Below are positions 45,936 through 54,306 of a stretch of 64,000 bases of DNA, in pieces (position 1 is the first letter of the stretch; each line of letters begins with the position of its first letter). Both the position numbers and the translations under genes were made by a program. This DNA is from Runella rosea (lineage in GTDB: Bacteria; Bacteroidota; Bacteroidia; Cytophagales; Spirosomataceae). The notes beneath the pieces are model-generated. The model was given only the letters and a program-made list of their open reading frames with translations. It was not told where the DNA came from and made no database searches. Location: positions 2,790,001 through 2,854,000 of the forward strand of contig NZ_CP030850.1 of the NCBI RefSeq assembly GCF_003325355.1. Direction: 5' to 3'.

Positions 45936-46123
45936 AAGGTATTCGGTATTCTATTCTCAGGCGTATGATTTGCCAATGATGGTTTGTCGTCATCACCTCT
46001 TAAGTAATGAATAAAGCTTGCAAATTCGCGATGACGCTCTTCAACCACGGCAGCACTGACCTTTTGGTCCGTTGTAGCGGCTTTCAGCTCCTGAACGGTG
46101 TTGTATTTCTCCAGCTTTTTCAT
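45932..46123 (-). CDS. Small partner of the nucleotidyltransferase (possible antitoxin)
   Basis: A 63-residue hydrophilic protein (MKKLEKYNTVQELK... VVEERHREFASFIHYLRG). It has no recognisable domain. Its stop codon overlaps the start codon of the nucleotidyltransferase gene (ATGA), so production is coupled. Position and size fit an antitoxin or regulatory partner, but the sequence itself does not show this. Confidence 0.6.
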   Translation of the reverse strand: MKKLEKYNTVQELKAATTDQKVSAAVVEERHREFASFIHYLRGDDDKPSLANHTPENRIPNTL

Positions 46124-46349
46124 GTTTGTTGATCAGAACTTTTTATTCCGGATACCTCAATCAAGCTAATACTTGTACTGATAACACATTTTCTGTTTTA
46201 ACTATCCATACAAATATAGGTAATTATAGGGCAGTTATGTGGTATCCCTCTTACAAAAAAGTTGAGGGTATTTTTTAACCTTAACGGCGCTATTGGCATT
46301 TGAAAAGAACTTTTTTGTTATTTTTGGTAAAGAATAAACTAAAAGAAGT

Positions 46350-46583
46350 ATGTCAACTTTAGAATTGAAAGCGGAGATTCATAAGAAAATAGATGCCTTA
46401 GATAATGTTTCCGAACTGATTGATCTCAATCTGTCTTTAGACTGGTTTATGCAGGAAAAGTTAACGGATGAGGAAAAAACAGTCTTGGAAAGATTAAATC
46501 AGGCCAAAAAAAGCGCGGATGAAGGGACTGGAATGCTGCATGATGACGTAATGAAAGAAGCAAAACAATGGCTAAAAAGGTAA
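46350..46583 (+). CDS. Antitoxin-like protein of a ParE/RelE-type module
   Basis: A 77-residue, helix-rich, acidic protein (MSTLELKAEIHKKIDALDNVSELIDLN ... DDVMKEAKQWLKR). The form matches Bacteroidota antitoxins that precede ParE/RelE toxins, where the C-terminal helix (MLHDDVMKEAKQW) is the usual toxin-binding tail. Its last 16 bases overlap the next start codon, which opens a truncated toxin frame. Confidence 0.72.
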   Translation: MSTLELKAEIHKKIDALDNVSELIDLNLSLDWFMQEKLTDEEKTVLERLNQAKKSADEGTGMLHDDVMKEAKQWLKR

Positions 46584-46687
46584 TTTGGCAATCCGACGCA
46601 AAAGAGGATTTTAGAGAGATTGTCAATTATCTGCTGGATACATGGCATTTTAAGCATTTGAAGGTGTTTTCATCGCCAAGTGCGTAA
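46568..46687 (+). pseudogene. Truncated ParE/RelE-family toxin
   Basis: A 39-codon frame starting MAKKVIWQSDAKEDFREIVN, then YLLDTW. That is the first helix region of a ParE-type toxin (full length is about 95-100 residues). The frame then runs into a dispersed repeat and ends (HLKVFSSPSA, stop). The catalytic or gyrase-binding C-terminus is missing, so the toxin is probably inactive, leaving an orphan antitoxin. Confidence 0.7.
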
Positions 46688-46732
46688 AATCAACAAAAAA
46701 GGAGTTGAGGATGAAAACACCCTCAACGACAC
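46654..46732. repeat. Dispersed terminator-bearing repeat, copy 2
   Basis: GCATTTGAAGGTG ... CGCCAAGTGCG ... AAAAAAGGAGTTGAGGATG-aaaa-CACCCTCAACG. On the minus strand the stem is followed by T's, and it starts 4 bases after the stop codon of the 211-residue protein gene. Its left end overlaps the end of the truncated toxin. Confidence 0.65.
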
Positions 46733-46735
46733 AGA

Positions 46736-47371
46736 TTAATCAATACTTAGTTTTAAAAATTGGCTATAAAGAATTTTTGTGGGTTCTTTATAGTTTTTAA
46801 ATTGTTTGGGATATTTAACCTTAAGCAATGGTATTTTACTTTTATTGGGCAAATAAATAACACGTAATAAATAATTCCCTTTACCAAAAAAACTCTTTAT
46901 TGCACTTTCTGATATTATTGTTAAAGGAATAGAACAATTTTGTTGTTCAGACAGTACAACAGAACCTTTCAAAATTTCCACCAAATCTCGTTTATCGAAA
47001 CCATCCATTAGGGTCTGAGTGCCGATAAAATCGGCCATTGCTTCAAATAAACTATCTTTTTTTTGATTCTCGTAGTAACAACTAAAGAGATATTTTTTTT
47101 TATCTTCTTTAGTTAAATCACAGGGAAGGTCATCCTTAGATATTATTTTTCCGAAACTCATATTTTTTTTTGTTTTTCCATGTGCGATTTTATAAAAATC
47201 ATATTTTATATTTTGGAAAAAAATCATAGTAGGCTCTTTATCTAAATCAACACATTCTAACTCCAACCAAACTTCATCTGATGGAAAGCTACATTTGTGT
47301 TTCAAAAGCCTAAGTTCTACATTTTGAGCGTATCCAAGTATGGTAAATAAGAGTAAGACAACTACCTTCAT
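46736..47371 (-). CDS. Secreted protein of unknown function
   Basis: A 211-residue exported protein (signal peptide MKVVVLLLFTILGYAQ). It is Lys-rich and AT-rich, with five Cys (HKCSFP, LECVD, LPCDL, FSCYY, NCSIP) and an all-beta/alpha look. I do not recognise a family. Composition is clearly different from the PL8 gene next to it, which suggests recent acquisition. It is followed at once by copy 2 of the terminator repeat. Confidence 0.65.
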   Translation of the reverse strand: MKVVVLLLFTILGYAQNVELRLLKHKCSFPSDEVWLELECVDLDKEPTMIFFQNIKYDFYKIAHGKTKKNMSFGKIISKDDLPCDLTKEDKKKYLFSCYYENQKKDSLFEAMADFIGTQTLMDGFDKRDLVEILKGSVVLSEQQNCSIPLTIISESAIKSFFGKGNYLLRVIYLPNKSKIPLLKVKYPKQFKNYKEPTKILYSQFLKLSID

Positions 47372-47396
47372 AAGATTAAATTATGGTTTAAATTTC

Positions 47397-47472
47397 ATGC
47401 CTTTGGCAGTTTCCTCTCTGCCAAGTTACTCTTGCAAAAAAACGTTGAGGGTGGAAAACACCCTCAACGGCA
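47397..47472. repeat. Dispersed terminator-bearing repeat, copy 3
   Basis: ATGCCTTTGGCAGTT ... GCCAAGTTACTC ... AAAAAAACGTTGAGGGTG-gaaaa-CACCCTCAACGGCA. The hairpin (47443-47469) has an 11-bp perfect stem. On the minus strand it is followed by seven T's, a classical terminator 29 bases after the PL8 stop codon. Confidence 0.75.
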
Positions 47473-47497
47473 TTAACGGCGTCGAGAACCTCTCACC

Positions 47498-49660
47498 CTA
47501 CAATTTAACACCCACACTTTTACCCGCATAGACTCCCTGCGGCAAGTCTACCACCAATAAAGTAGTATTTTGCTTGCTGTCTGGTACGGAAAAATAGCCT
47601 TCTCCTTTGGCTGTGTAAATACCCGGTACGGTGACGCTTATTCGGCTCAATTTTCGGGAAGGGTCGGCGAGGGTGAGTTCTTTCAGTCGGTTGCCGTTTA
47701 GTTTGAGCATCGCCATGCCTTGGCTGTCCATTCTCAGTTTTGCTCCCTTGGCGATTTCCACTTCGCCGTTCTTATAAAAAGCCAACTGAATGATTCCTAA
47801 GTTAGTGTGCTTTACGGCCTGTAAATCAGACGTGTTGGAAAGGATTTCGATGGAACGGTTCGCACTGCCAGCCAATTGCTGCTCCGACACATTGGGCACG
47901 ATAATGTATTGGTAAGAAGCGCCGTTGGGTTTATTTCCGTGATTGAACCAAAGTGTAAACACGTCTTCTTTGACCTCTTCTTTGCTGATGTTTTTCTGGT
48001 CCGTGATGTCCGACCAACGCCCCGTTTCCGGCTGATTGGACAGGTTGATGGTGGTGGGTTCGGGGAAAATGTACCCTACTTTGTCGTGGTACACCCATTT
48101 CACCCTTTCAGCCACTCGGTTGCCTTGCGGGAGGGTCTTTTTCGTGCCGTCCTGCATGACGGTTACGTCGCTTCGCATCAATACTTGATTGATGGTGGTG
48201 GCGACGGGCAGATCGGGCTTGGATTTAATGTCGGTGCCGAGACACACGTATTCTTCGTCAAAAAAGAACCACGATTTTTTGGCTTCGGTCAGATCGTGCG
48301 GGCTTTTGAAATCAAAGGCCACGGCTCCGTACAAACCATCGGTTACGGCCCCCACAAATCCCGTCAGTCCTTCTTTCTGAATGTCTTCCGGGCCGTACAA
48401 TTTGGGCTTTTGCATAATGGTGGTTCCCGATATTTTTTGCCAGTCGTACACCGCCCAAATGTTGTGGTATTCGTCGCCTTTGAGCATCAGGTAGTTGGTG
48501 CCGTCGGCGCGGTGGTGAGTGGTCTTGCCGGGGCCGTTGTAAGGCTCTTCCATGTTGCGGTTGCGGGTAGAAAACATCCGAACGGTAGTATAAAACCCGG
48601 GCCGCTGAAACACAAAATGCTCGGTTTGCCAGAAGAATTTGGCGAACGATTGAGAAGGTTTGGCTTCCCCTTTTCGGAGCCGAATGATTTCTTCCATCTC
48701 CTTTTTACGGTAATAGGTGCTGACCAAAACCCGTTCGATTTCGAGTGTGCTTTGTGGTTGAAAATCAGCCACTTTCTGCGAAATACTACGGTTTTTAACG
48801 CTGATATCTTCGTACACTCCATACACCATTTGTTTGTAGATACCGTCCAAATAATAGTCTACGAGTTGGTTTGTTTTTTCTTTGGAAAAAGCATATCGTG
48901 TGCCGGCCACGTAATACAACCACTCGCCGTACGCGTTGGCGTATTTGTCGTGTCCATAGGAGGTGGTATTATTGACGCGGTCCAGTCGGTGGTGAAAACT
49001 GTAATCATGTTGAATACCAGGTTCGCCCGTCGCAAATTTCATTTCTCCTTCAATGATTTTGATGATGTTGTCAAACTCCTTTGCATCGCCTCGGAAGAGT
49101 AAATTTTTGGCCAAAATCCCCGCAATCACGATTCGGTCGCCGCTTTGACGGGCACCCGACGCACTCATGTTGGCGCGGCCGATCATGGGTTGGGCTTTTT
49201 CTACCAAGTCTTTGGGCAATTCATCCCCGATGACCAGCATCAGATTTCCCAAATTGGTGGGCGTGGTGATTTGATTATCGTGCCAGTTGTCACCCACAAA
49301 ATCATGTTTTACCCAGAAGTCCAATCCTTTCGTTATCAGGTCTTTTACCTTTTTGTTTTGATAAAAAGTCGACGTTTTGCTTTTATAGGCTTTAGCCAAA
49401 TACACCAGATCGCGGGTGTGGCCTCTGTGTGGAAAGCTTGCGGTTCGGCTGAGGTCGGTGTAGTTGATTCCCTGAAAACTGCCGTCTTCGTTCATCTTAG
49501 CCATGATGGCTTCTATGGCCTTATCACTGACATTACTGCTCATCAATTCGGTAACGATTCGCCCTTTGATGGTTTCTAAATCTTTATTTTGGGCGTGGCA
49601 GAAAATGGTAAACACGCTACCAAACAGGGCCATCAATAATGCCTTGATACTTCGTTTCAT
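47498..49660 (-). CDS. Polysaccharide lyase family 8 (chondroitin/hyaluronate/xanthan lyase-like)
   Basis: A 720-residue exported lyase (signal peptide ending CHAQ). The alpha/alpha-toroid N-half (about 25-350) holds DNWHDNQITTPTNLGNLML (about 124-142), then QHDYSFHHR (about 218-225) and the NNTTSYGHDKYANAYGEW block (about 230-247). The latter two carry the His/Tyr pair expected for beta-elimination of uronic-acid glycans. The C-half is the beta-sandwich of PL8 (EVEIAKGAKLRM). Length is typical. It probably acts in the periplasm on a glycosaminoglycan- or xanthan-like polymer. The exact substrate is unknown. Confidence 0.88.
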   Translation of the reverse strand: MKRSIKALLMALFGSVFTIFCHAQNKDLETIKGRIVTELMSSNVSDKAIEAIMAKMNEDGSFQGINYTDLSRTASFPHRGHTRDLVYLAKAYKSKTSTFYQNKKVKDLITKGLDFWVKHDFVGDNWHDNQITTPTNLGNLMLVIGDELPKDLVEKAQPMIGRANMSASGARQSGDRIVIAGILAKNLLFRGDAKEFDNIIKIIEGEMKFATGEPGIQHDYSFHHRLDRVNNTTSYGHDKYANAYGEWLYYVAGTRYAFSKEKTNQLVDYYLDGIYKQMVYGVYEDISVKNRSISQKVADFQPQSTLEIERVLVSTYYRKKEMEEIIRLRKGEAKPSQSFAKFFWQTEHFVFQRPGFYTTVRMFSTRNRNMEEPYNGPGKTTHHRADGTNYLMLKGDEYHNIWAVYDWQKISGTTIMQKPKLYGPEDIQKEGLTGFVGAVTDGLYGAVAFDFKSPHDLTEAKKSWFFFDEEYVCLGTDIKSKPDLPVATTINQVLMRSDVTVMQDGTKKTLPQGNRVAERVKWVYHDKVGYIFPEPTTINLSNQPETGRWSDITDQKNISKEEVKEDVFTLWFNHGNKPNGASYQYIIVPNVSEQQLAGSANRSIEILSNTSDLQAVKHTNLGIIQLAFYKNGEVEIAKGAKLRMDSQGMAMLKLNGNRLKELTLADPSRKLSRISVTVPGIYTAKGEGYFSVPDSKQNTTLLVVDLPQGVYAGKSVGVKL

Positions 49661-49741
49661 GGTGGATAAACTAGAGGATTAGGGTTTCCTTGGCCGTAAG
49701 AAATCAGACCTATCGGATAAAAAGAAGACTTGATAACAAAC

Positions 49742-51376
49742 TTACTTGACCACCTTATAAACCTTTGATGCACTTCCATTCAATTGGATAAAATAGCTCC
49801 CCGAGCTCCATGAAGCGGCATCTATGATGTGATAATTTTTGGGCGTCGCAATTCGCAGTATTTCTCGTCCCGTCAGGTCATAAATGATGACACTTTGCGG
49901 AGTGAGGGTTTTTATAGTCAATTGGTTAAAAAACGGATTGGGATAGATGGAAACGTTTTCGTTCAAAGGCTCATTTTCTAAACCCGTTATGCTTACCATG
50001 ACAACATTAGAAGTAATGGTTTTTTGCCCCTGTTGACGCACCCGAAAGTACGCCGTTGTTCCCATAGGTAACGTATACGCTAACGTTTTTTGATAGGAAG
50101 AAATGCCCGCTGAGGGAAATGTGTCAATCGTAGCCCACATTTTTTGGGCATCTAGACTGTGCTCAATCACAAATGAATCTCCTAAAACATCGTAGTTGGT
50201 TTGCCACGCCATTGCCAGACTGTCTTTCTTTAGCTCATACCTTAAGTTGATGACCGCACATTGAGCTAGCAACTTTTGGGTTTCCAACCGGTCTAATGTT
50301 CCATTAATGGTTTCTTTGCTTTTGGGGCTCCAACTAGCAGCTCCGTATTGAGAAAACATCACATAACCCGAAAATTCGTCGTGGCCTGCCCCAAAAGCAT
50401 GGCCTAATTCGTGCGCCAACAGCCACCTTGTTTGAGCGGCATTTGGAAAGTTTTTCAGCACTACCGTTCCCATCCCGAACTCATTCTGCCCCCCGCCTCC
50501 GTAACCCCATGTGTTGAGTTCATTGGGGGTAGTTCCATAGTTTATCCCAGTGACGCCAGTCACAATAAGCGATTTATACTTTTTCCATGAGGCGGGTTTT
50601 GTCCATGAATTATTCAGCTCTCCCCAAACCATACCTAGCGATTTGCGACTGTCAGTGGTCCAAGGGGGATCCATTTCGTTGGTCTGAATCACCTGACCGA
50701 TTACAATGAACGAAATGTTGGCGTTAAATACATAGGGGCCCCATATTTCTTGGGCTGCGGCCAATTTCAGAAGATTATCCGCCTCTAATTCAGCGCGGTT
50801 TTGATTCAAAAAACGATAGTGGGCGTAGTCACTTACAAAACCCACTGGAAATTCATAACAACCACTCAAAAGCGCCGCCCCAACTCGGGCGAACGCGGAG
50901 GTTTTGGCCACTGGTTGGTGGTCGTGGTTACAGAAATAAGCTAACGCTCCGTTTGGGCTAATTTTTTGGTAAGAATACAGCGAGTCATTCGATTTTTCCA
51001 AACTGACCAAATCACCGTCTTCGACCATCAATAACCCATAAAATTGGCGGTCAATAGCCGCAACATAGTATTTTTGGTCATGATCGATTGCTTCAAAAAA
51101 ATTCACCTTGCTTGGTTCTTCCCCTTCCGACGTCAAAATCGTATCATACTGCTTGAGCCGACTGGGACTCAGGATTAAGTTGAGCGTTTTTTGGGGTAAT
51201 TCAATACGTAGTTTTTGGGTAAACCCCTGTCCAGTTTGTTCAATTCTACCACGGCCCAAGGGTTGTTCAGTGCCGTTTTTCAACGTATTTTCAGGTACAA
51301 ACCGAACCGTCGTTTGAGCGTTGGCAAATGTTCCAACCCACAAAAAAGCTGATGTTATTAAAGTGACAATTTTCAT
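49742..51376 (-). CDS. Zinc metalloprotease (reprolysin-like) with T9SS sorting domain
   Basis: A 544-residue secreted protease. The signal peptide ends FANAQ. The zinc site is AHELGHAFGAGHDEF (His 322, 326 and 332, catalytic Glu 323), the HExxHxxGxxH metzincin motif, followed by a Met-turn-like GYVMFS. The last 75 residues (VSIYPNPFFNQLTI ... SGSYFIQLNG) form a type A T9SS C-terminal domain, so the protein is carried across the outer membrane by type IX secretion. It is the only clear T9SS tail in the window. Confidence 0.92.
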   Translation of the reverse strand: MKIVTLITSAFLWVGTFANAQTTVRFVPENTLKNGTEQPLGRGRIEQTGQGFTQKLRIELPQKTLNLILSPSRLKQYDTILTSEGEEPSKVNFFEAIDHDQKYYVAAIDRQFYGLLMVEDGDLVSLEKSNDSLYSYQKISPNGALAYFCNHDHQPVAKTSAFARVGAALLSGCYEFPVGFVSDYAHYRFLNQNRAELEADNLLKLAAAQEIWGPYVFNANISFIVIGQVIQTNEMDPPWTTDSRKSLGMVWGELNNSWTKPASWKKYKSLIVTGVTGINYGTTPNELNTWGYGGGGQNEFGMGTVVLKNFPNAAQTRWLLAHELGHAFGAGHDEFSGYVMFSQYGAASWSPKSKETINGTLDRLETQKLLAQCAVINLRYELKKDSLAMAWQTNYDVLGDSFVIEHSLDAQKMWATIDTFPSAGISSYQKTLAYTLPMGTTAYFRVRQQGQKTITSNVVMVSITGLENEPLNENVSIYPNPFFNQLTIKTLTPQSVIIYDLTGREILRIATPKNYHIIDAASWSSGSYFIQLNGSASKVYKVVK

Positions 51377-51481
51377 AGATTTAACCCCTCACGTTCGACG
51401 TCATAAAACGGCGGATTACGCACCAAGCACAACATCCATACACCAACTGAAAGACCTAGGCTGGGTATATCTAATCTGTAA

Positions 51482-53209
51482 TTACCTTTTCTTTGCTATT
51501 GCATAAATACCCTTATCGCCATACTTGCTGGCTTCTTTTAGCTTGATTTCCAACTCCTTGATTTTATCTGGGTCGTTTTTCTGGACATACACATTGAGCA
51601 TCGCATGATAAACGTAGACACTGTTGGGGAATCGTTTGAGCAGTGCATTATAGGCGTCAAGGGCTTTATCCCATTGGCCTGCTTTTTCGTGCGTCCGGGC
51701 GAGGCTCACGGCCACGGGTCGCGCATACAGTGGAGGTTCGCCGTAGCCTAATTCTAACTCCTGTTTTTGGGCTTTTTCCAGCAATTTTATCGCCTGTGCA
51801 TAATTGCCCTCCTCACTTTTGATGCAACCTTGGAGTTCCAAAGAGGCCGTATTCAGCGGATTTTGTAGCCATTTGCTCAGGGTACTGTCTTTTCCCGCTT
51901 GTTTTTCGTTACGCCACAAAAAAGCGTCTAAATTGTTGGAGAGCTGTGTAGCTTCATTGAGTTTGCCTTTTGCAAGGGCGTCCATACCTTTACAAAAGAG
52001 CAACAAGCCATTTTTAAAATCCATGTTTGACACACTATACACGGTGTCTTTGTCGAGAATTTTCTCCAACTGAACTACGGCTTTGTCCCAATACCCAAAC
52101 GCCATTTCCATTTTGGCGGGGGCCAGTGTGCCTTGCTGAAAAAACGTACCGTCGTAGGCTTTTTTACGCTCTTTGGTCACGGGCATACTTTTTAGTTTTT
52201 CGGCATAATACAGCCCCTCGTTGTGCCTACCGTCGTGCACGCAGTTGTTGATTAAGTAATTGATATTGTGGATATAATTCCAGTTGTCTACCTCCTGAAC
52301 ACCTTCTTTTTTCATGTAAGCAGAATCTACTTTTACAGCCGCCACAAACGAATCGTGGGCTTTTTTGTAATCTCCCACTCGGTTGTAAATGTGCCCCGGC
52401 ATGTGCACGATGTGGCCCGAGGTGGGGGCGAGTGAGGTCAATAAATCGGCACTTTGAAGGGCTTTTTCGGGGCAACAATGCTCCATCTGGTGAATCCAAT
52501 AGTGATGAAAGGCGTGGTTGTTGGGGTCGGCTCGTTGTATATCTCGTAGCAGGTATTCACTGTAAATCATGCCATCGTTGGGGTTTAAATCGGTATCAAA
52601 ACCACTCATTTTTCCTAAGGCAAGCATTAGTTTAGCATCAATATCATCAGGAAATTTATGGACAATGAGTTCGTATTTTTTGACGATTTCAGGATAGGCC
52701 TTTTCTTTGAGGGAGTCACTCAAAAGCGCCATTTCGGCATACAGTTTCTCGTGCTCATTGGCCGTCTTTACCAACACTTTCAGTTGTTTTATGGCGCGTT
52801 GTTTCACACTTTTATAGACGCTATCTTCTTCGGGACCAGCGGTTTGAATCAGTCCCCAATACGGCATCACGGCGGTAGAATCCTGCCGAATGGCTTCTTT
52901 GAAGGCGCGGTATGCCTCAAAATCCCAAAAATCGTGCAATAGGTTTAGTCCTTGATTGAAATACTGCTGCGCTTTTTCTGACTTGGTTTCAATCTTCATT
53001 TTAGACTGACCAATGCCCGTCATCAATTTGGGAGGCGGTAAGGTATGAATGTAAAAAGTTTGCGCCCGCGACGCCTGCATGTGGGCTAGGTGGTCATGAT
53101 TTTTCTTATTATCATCTACATGGTGGTCATGCTGGGCATATGTGTTTGTGTTGACTGTGAGGATACAGCCAACGGCGAATAGACAAAAAAGCAGGGTAGG
53201 GTTTCTCAT
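51482..53209 (-). CDS. Periplasmic tetratricopeptide repeat protein
   Basis: A 575-residue exported protein. A signal peptide (ending NTYAQ) is followed by a His/Asp-rich stretch (HDHHVDDNKKNHDH) that could bind metal. Most of the rest is TPR-like helices (KAQQYFNQGLNLLHDFWDFEAYRAFKEAIRQD; YDALLKRFPNSVYVYHAMLNVY). A HYWIHQMEHCCPE and MPGHIYNRVGDY pattern is typical of a Bacteroidota TPR family of unknown role. It lies 105 bases upstream of the protease gene. Confidence 0.85.
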   Translation of the reverse strand: MRNPTLLFCLFAVGCILTVNTNTYAQHDHHVDDNKKNHDHLAHMQASRAQTFYIHTLPPPKLMTGIGQSKMKIETKSEKAQQYFNQGLNLLHDFWDFEAYRAFKEAIRQDSTAVMPYWGLIQTAGPEEDSVYKSVKQRAIKQLKVLVKTANEHEKLYAEMALLSDSLKEKAYPEIVKKYELIVHKFPDDIDAKLMLALGKMSGFDTDLNPNDGMIYSEYLLRDIQRADPNNHAFHHYWIHQMEHCCPEKALQSADLLTSLAPTSGHIVHMPGHIYNRVGDYKKAHDSFVAAVKVDSAYMKKEGVQEVDNWNYIHNINYLINNCVHDGRHNEGLYYAEKLKSMPVTKERKKAYDGTFFQQGTLAPAKMEMAFGYWDKAVVQLEKILDKDTVYSVSNMDFKNGLLLFCKGMDALAKGKLNEATQLSNNLDAFLWRNEKQAGKDSTLSKWLQNPLNTASLELQGCIKSEEGNYAQAIKLLEKAQKQELELGYGEPPLYARPVAVSLARTHEKAGQWDKALDAYNALLKRFPNSVYVYHAMLNVYVQKNDPDKIKELEIKLKEASKYGDKGIYAIAKKR

Positions 53210-53517
53210 GTTAGATTTAGTTTAAAATAAACGCTAATGCATTCTTTATCAATGGATTTTAATAGATAATGTCACTAAAAACGTCGTTTTTGATAGTTCT
53301 CCATAAAACCCAAAGTATCTTTTAATTTTTCAAATCTAGAACTACCTTTTAAGCCATATTCTAATGCTATTTGCTATGGTAATTTCGTATTTTAAGCTAT
53401 CAATTAATTTTGTATTTTGGCCAAAACCAAAGCTACTTATGAGGGCGAGAGGGATGGTCAGGATTTTCACCATCCATTGGTTTTAAGAGATAATTTAATA
53501 GTGAATCCCCCCCCTCA
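53210..53517. other. AT-rich intergenic region with a possible decayed coding fragment
   Basis: No intact gene. On the minus strand 53275-53373 reads QIALEYGLKGSSRFEKLKD ... ENYQKRRF and a stop codon. A neighbouring frame just upstream reads SSFGFGQNTKLIDSLKYE. These protein-like stretches may be pieces of one frameshifted gene end, but in DNA this AT-rich they could be chance. A short dyad (ATGGTCAGGATTTTCACCAT) lies near 53454. Confidence 0.25.
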
Positions 53518-54243
53518 TTAAATCGATCTAAACCACTCACAGAATGATTGCCAGAAAGGGTATTGATAAAAATTAAGTACTGAAAAATGGTAGAACAGTA
53601 AGACAAGCAGGGCAAGGGGAAAGACATTCCACCGTTTATTAGAACGTACATCCCAAATACATAAACCCAACAGTAGCACGTCGGCCATTAGAAACCCGAT
53701 GACGGGAACAACGGGCATTCTGTCAATGGTGGGGACATAGGCAACTAACGAAGGAATGTAATTGCCAATGATGCGGTCGGTGATGGGGGTAAACATCGGA
53801 AACGCCGTACAAATCATGTAGCGGGCGTGGATGTTAGCTTTGCGTTTATGATAAATGGCCAATCCATAAAATATCAAATACGCGATTAACGCATTGACCA
53901 CCAATGCAACGAAAAAGTAGCCAGTGTTTCCAAGTTGTTCAACCTTAGATAAACTGTATTTGAGTAAGTCCAGGGTGGTAATTACCAATATCGGTACCAG
54001 CAGATACGAGAATTTTCCGAGTGTTCTATGAAGTCGCACTTTTTTAGTCCGTATCAAATACGGCTGAATGATGAGCATAACAAGCCACAGAATAAGGGCC
54101 ATGCCGTGGGTGTGCATACGGTAGTTTTCTTGGTCAAAAATTCTGGTAAAATAGGAGTTCCAGAAACCCACAATCGCACACAAAAAGAAGACGATAAAGA
54201 AAATAATGATGTAGCGGTAATTAATGGATTGCGTTGGTTTCAT
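53518..54243 (-). CDS. Integral membrane protein, DUF2306-like
   Basis: A 241-residue inner-membrane protein with about seven hydrophobic segments. The HTHGMALILWLVMLIIQPYLIR and VRLHRTLGKFSYLLVP segments, with His residues at helix ends, resemble the heme/quinone-type membrane families DUF2306 and relatives. The function is unknown. The family call is tentative. It is transcribed with the downstream TPR and protease genes or alone; the gap is 308 bases. Confidence 0.75.
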   Translation of the reverse strand: MKPTQSINYRYIIIFFIVFFLCAIVGFWNSYFTRIFDQENYRMHTHGMALILWLVMLIIQPYLIRTKKVRLHRTLGKFSYLLVPILVITTLDLLKYSLSKVEQLGNTGYFFVALVVNALIAYLIFYGLAIYHKRKANIHARYMICTAFPMFTPITDRIIGNYIPSLVAYVPTIDRMPVVPVIGFLMADVLLLGLCIWDVRSNKRWNVFPLALLVLLFYHFSVLNFYQYPFWQSFCEWFRSI

Positions 54244-54306
54244 TGTTCGTGATTTCTAAGATTTAGGCATCATAATCCATTGCATAAACCTCGGCCAGAA
54301 GTTGAT

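Noticed and set aside
47876..49102. 408-codon open frame on the plus strand
   Set aside because: It lies wholly inside the PL8 lyase gene on the other strand; the translation is His/Val/Phe-rich with no domain, typical of an antisense shadow.
53433..53651. 72-codon minus-strand frame ending SRPHK
   Set aside because: It overlaps the 3' end of the DUF2306-like membrane gene in another frame and has mixed composition without a domain.
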